Source of the DNA: Enhydrobacter aerosaccus
GTDB lineage: Bacteria > Pseudomonadota > Alphaproteobacteria > Reyranellales > Reyranellaceae
Length of the DNA stretch: 64,000 nucleotides
Assembly (NCBI RefSeq): GCF_900167455.1
Contig: NZ_FUWJ01000012.1
Coordinates: forward strand, 28,501 to 92,500
Direction: 5' to 3'
Within the stretch, counting starts at the first letter, position 1. Each line of letters begins with the position of its first letter. Shown piece by piece: positions 61,329 through 64,000 of this stretch. The translations under genes were made by a program, and so were the position numbers. The notes under the pieces are model-generated. The model was not told the DNA's origin and ran no database searches. It was given only the letters and a program-made list of their open reading frames with translations.

Positions 61329-61657
61329 CACTTGCCTCCTTTGCGGACTCTTTCCTTGATGCGCTCGCGCACCGGCATGAAATCGTAGGCCGGGTAGCAC
61401 TCGGTCCGGAACACGCCCCACGCCGAACGTTCGAGCTCGACATTCACCTCGGCGAGCCTCGAAGCAGGCAGGCGAAGCGTGACGATCTGGCCGAAGCCCA
61501 TGGCGACATACCACGACACGATTTCGACGTCCGGCGGCGGAAAGCGATCCCACCACTCGGCGTCCTTCAGCCTCGATTGGATCGTGTCGAGGTTGTTCGA
61601 CTGGTCGTGACGCAGGAACACCGTCAGCAGCAGTGTATCGGGCGAGGTGTCGCTCAA
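61328..61657 (-). CDS. Small operon-leading protein of unknown function
   Basis: A 109-residue protein, first gene of the operon: TLLLTVFLRHDQSNNLDTIQSRLKDAEWWDRFPPPDVEIVSWYVAMGFGQIVTLRLPASRLAEVNVELER. It resembles small ferredoxin-like-fold proteins (EthD/dabb-like shape), but no ligand residues are obvious. Conserved Trp residues and its place before the oxygenase suggest a structural or substrate-handling role; not established. Confidence 0.65.
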   Translation of the reverse strand: MSDTSPDTLLLTVFLRHDQSNNLDTIQSRLKDAEWWDRFPPPDVEIVSWYVAMGFGQIVTLRLPASRLAEVNVELERSAWGVFRTECYPAYDFMPVRERIKERVRKGGK

Positions 61658-61662
61658 TGGAT

Positions 61663-61682
61663 ATGTTCCATTAGTGAAACAT
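61663..61682. promoter_or_regulatory. IclR-type palindrome ATGTTCCATTAGTGAAACAT
   Basis: This near-perfect 20-base palindrome (GTTYCAYTARTGRAAC core) has the form of IclR-family operators such as GTTCCA-N-TGGAAC. It starts six bases upstream of the operon's first ATG on the minus strand. Confidence 0.6.
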
Positions 61683-61684
61683 TA

Positions 61685-61698
61685 GTTCCTATTTGAAC
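61685..61698. promoter_or_regulatory. Second IclR-like site GTTCCTATTTGAAC
   Basis: GTTC-N6-GAAC is a shorter version of the palindrome at 61663. The centres are 19 bases apart, near two helical turns, so tandem dimers could bind on the same face between the two divergent units. Confidence 0.5.
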
Positions 61699-61739
61699 AA
61701 CGCTACGGACTCGCTACCTTCTTGTAAAGGGAGTTTGCG

Positions 61740-62519
61740 ATGGATTTTGAGTTGCAGGGTCGGACAGCCATTGTCTGCGCGTCCAGCCGCGGGCTCGGAC
61801 GAGCTTGCGCCGAGGCGCTGGCCGCGGAAGGGGTAAATCTCGTGCTCAACGCCCGCACAGCCGAGGCGCTCGACCACGCGGCCGCCGAGATCCGCGACAG
61901 GCACGGCGTCAAAGTGTGGACCGTCGTCGGGAACGTTGCCGACGCCGCCTGCCGCGATGCCTTGCTGTCCGCCTGCCCCGCTCCCGATATCCTCGTGAAC
62001 AATGCCGGCGGACCGCGCCCCGGAAAGCTGACCGACTATTCGACGGAGGATTGGGAAAAGGCGCTCGACGGGAATCTGCGGGCGCCGGCGGCGATGCTTG
62101 CCGCTGTGCTCGACGGAATGGCCGAGCGCGGCTTCGGACGAACCGTCAACATCACGTCCAGCGTCGTGAAACATCCGATCGACGTACAGGGATTGAGTGC
62201 TGCCGCGCGATCAGGCTTGCACGGGCTGGTGAGTACGCTCGTGCGCCGCTATGTGGGCTGCAACGTCACCATCAACAACATCCTTCCCGGGCCGTTCGCC
62301 ACGGACCGGCTCGTCAGCAACTTCACCCATCAAGCCAAGCTCAAGGGAATCTCGCCGCAAGAGGCGATCGACGCTCGCAAGGCCGAGCTGCCGGCGCGGC
62401 GATTCGGCGACCCGATGGAGGTCGGTCGCCTTTGCGCCTACCTGTGCAGCGCCCACGCCGCATACATTTCCGGACAAAGCATCCTCATCGACGGCGGAAA
62501 TCACCCGCAGATCATTTGA
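61740..62519 (+). CDS. SDR-family protein lacking the catalytic Tyr/Lys
   Basis: A 259-residue Rossmann protein with NAD(P)-binding IVCASSRGLGRACAE and NNAG (LVNNAGGPRPG). The catalytic Ser140/141 is present, but the usual YxxxK is SAAAR (Ser153...Arg157), so neither Tyr nor Lys is present. The GLSAAARSGLHGLV variant is known in SDRs annotated as 3-oxoacyl-ACP reductases. It is divergent from the 13-gene operon, sharing its IclR-type sites. Confidence 0.82.
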   Translation: MDFELQGRTAIVCASSRGLGRACAEALAAEGVNLVLNARTAEALDHAAAEIRDRHGVKVWTVVGNVADAACRDALLSACPAPDILVNNAGGPRPGKLTDYSTEDWEKALDGNLRAPAAMLAAVLDGMAERGFGRTVNITSSVVKHPIDVQGLSAAARSGLHGLVSTLVRRYVGCNVTINNILPGPFATDRLVSNFTHQAKLKGISPQEAIDARKAELPARRFGDPMEVGRLCAYLCSAHAAYISGQSILIDGGNHPQII

Positions 62520-62627
62520 AGAGAGCTTGGCATTCCAGCGCCGGACCGATCGCCGTACGCGGTGACAGCGCAGTCGGACATGTCCAGCGCGGGCAGACAT
62601 GGCGATGTCATAGACGACGCCAAAACG

Positions 62628-62665
62628 AAAAACCCCAGCACCTGTTGAAAGGGGCTGGGGTTTTT
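62628..62665. terminator. Bidirectional Rho-independent terminator
   Basis: AAAAACCCCAGC and GGCTGGGGTTTTT form a GC-rich stem with A/T flanks usable on both strands. It ends the rRNA operon transcript after tRNA-fMet on the minus strand and can also stop the SDR transcript. Confidence 0.85.
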
Positions 62666-62674
62666 CGTCTGATT

Positions 62675-62751
<77 letters not shown>

Positions 62752-62811
62752 GCAAATCCATGCGCGTTCGCTTGTGTCGTTTGATCGGAAGATGCCTTCG
62801 CGCTTGGAAGA

Positions 62812-62925
62812 CCTGGCAGCGACCTACTCTCCCGTGTCTTGAGACACAGTACCATTGGCGCTGAGAGTTTTCACGGCCGAGTTCGGAATGGGATCGGGTG
62901 GACACCTCTCGCTAGTGCCACCAGG
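62812..62925 (-). rRNA. rrf: 5S rRNA
   Basis: About 114 bases; read on the minus strand it starts CCTGGTGGCACTAGCGAGAG and ends near GGTCGCTGCCAGG, so the ends pair. The conserved CCGAACTCGG segment is present. It lies between 23S and tRNA-fMet. Ends are estimated by pairing. Confidence 0.9.
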
Positions 62926-63027
62926 TCGTCGAAGCGCGAAGGATGAGGATCTGAATTTCGTGCGTGTCCTTTCGGACAATGATCAAGACCGTCAGCGGAT
63001 GTCGACCGCTGCACGGAACGAATGAAA

Positions 63028-64000
<973 letters not shown>

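Overview
The window looks like a chromosomal segment of a GC-rich free-living alphaproteobacterium. Support comes from an initiator tRNA and 23S/5S genes of alphaproteobacterial type, FixK/FNR-style TTGAY-N4-RTCAA boxes, and many substrate-binding proteins and catabolic genes. A Rhodospirillales or Reyranella-like host would fit, but that is inference and not proven. No phage, plasmid or CRISPR signature was seen.

Layout. 1-1,878: the end of an ArsB-type arsenite permease and an MFS drug exporter. 2,039-7,056: two divergent units, a GlcG/HbpS protein plus a large permease on the minus strand, and on the plus strand a heme-oxygenase-like diiron oxidase (HDO) with two [2Fe-2S] ferredoxins, a small unknown protein and a GntR/FCD regulator; palindromes lie in the shared promoter region. 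7,118-15,047: an orphan sugar-type ABC binding protein and a heavy-metal RND efflux operon (adaptor, pump, outer-membrane factor) with a small CxxC membrane protein upstream. 15,192-24,175: small unknown proteins, an XRE regulator, ABC binding protein, IlvD/Edd-type dehydratase with an MFS permease, and a LysR gene divergent from an EamA exporter.

24,288-42,477 is a low-oxygen-type island. It has a CBS-domain protein, three paralogous copies of an unrecognised small protein, a lipoprotein, thioredoxin TrxC, a PcaB/fumarase-fold lyase, PfkB, and a complete 11-gene group 3b (NADP-linked, sulfhydrogenase-type) [NiFe] hydrogenase operon with its maturation genes hypA-like, hypF, hypC, hypD and hypE. 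FixK/FNR-like boxes precede several of these genes. hypB is absent and the HypA homologue lacks its zinc domain.

42,642-48,322: an MFS permease, a complete SsuABC-like ABC importer and a PEP-mutase/isocitrate-lyase-family lyase. 48,512-48,717: a decayed copy of the 3' end of a Bug-type binding-protein gene. 48,741-51,743: a MarR regulator divergent from a Rieske dioxygenase and a Bug binding protein. 51,813-61,657: a tightly packed 13-gene minus-strand operon carrying a Rieske monooxygenase, a BphC-like extradiol dioxygenase, a meta-cleavage-type hydrolase, a bicupin, RidA, SDR, ABC importer, Bug protein and its own IclR regulator. It diverges from another SDR gene across two IclR-like palindromes, and probably encodes uptake and ring cleavage of an unknown aromatic compound.

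62,675-64,000: the 3' end of an rRNA operon on the minus strand (23S, 5S, tRNA-fMet, terminator).
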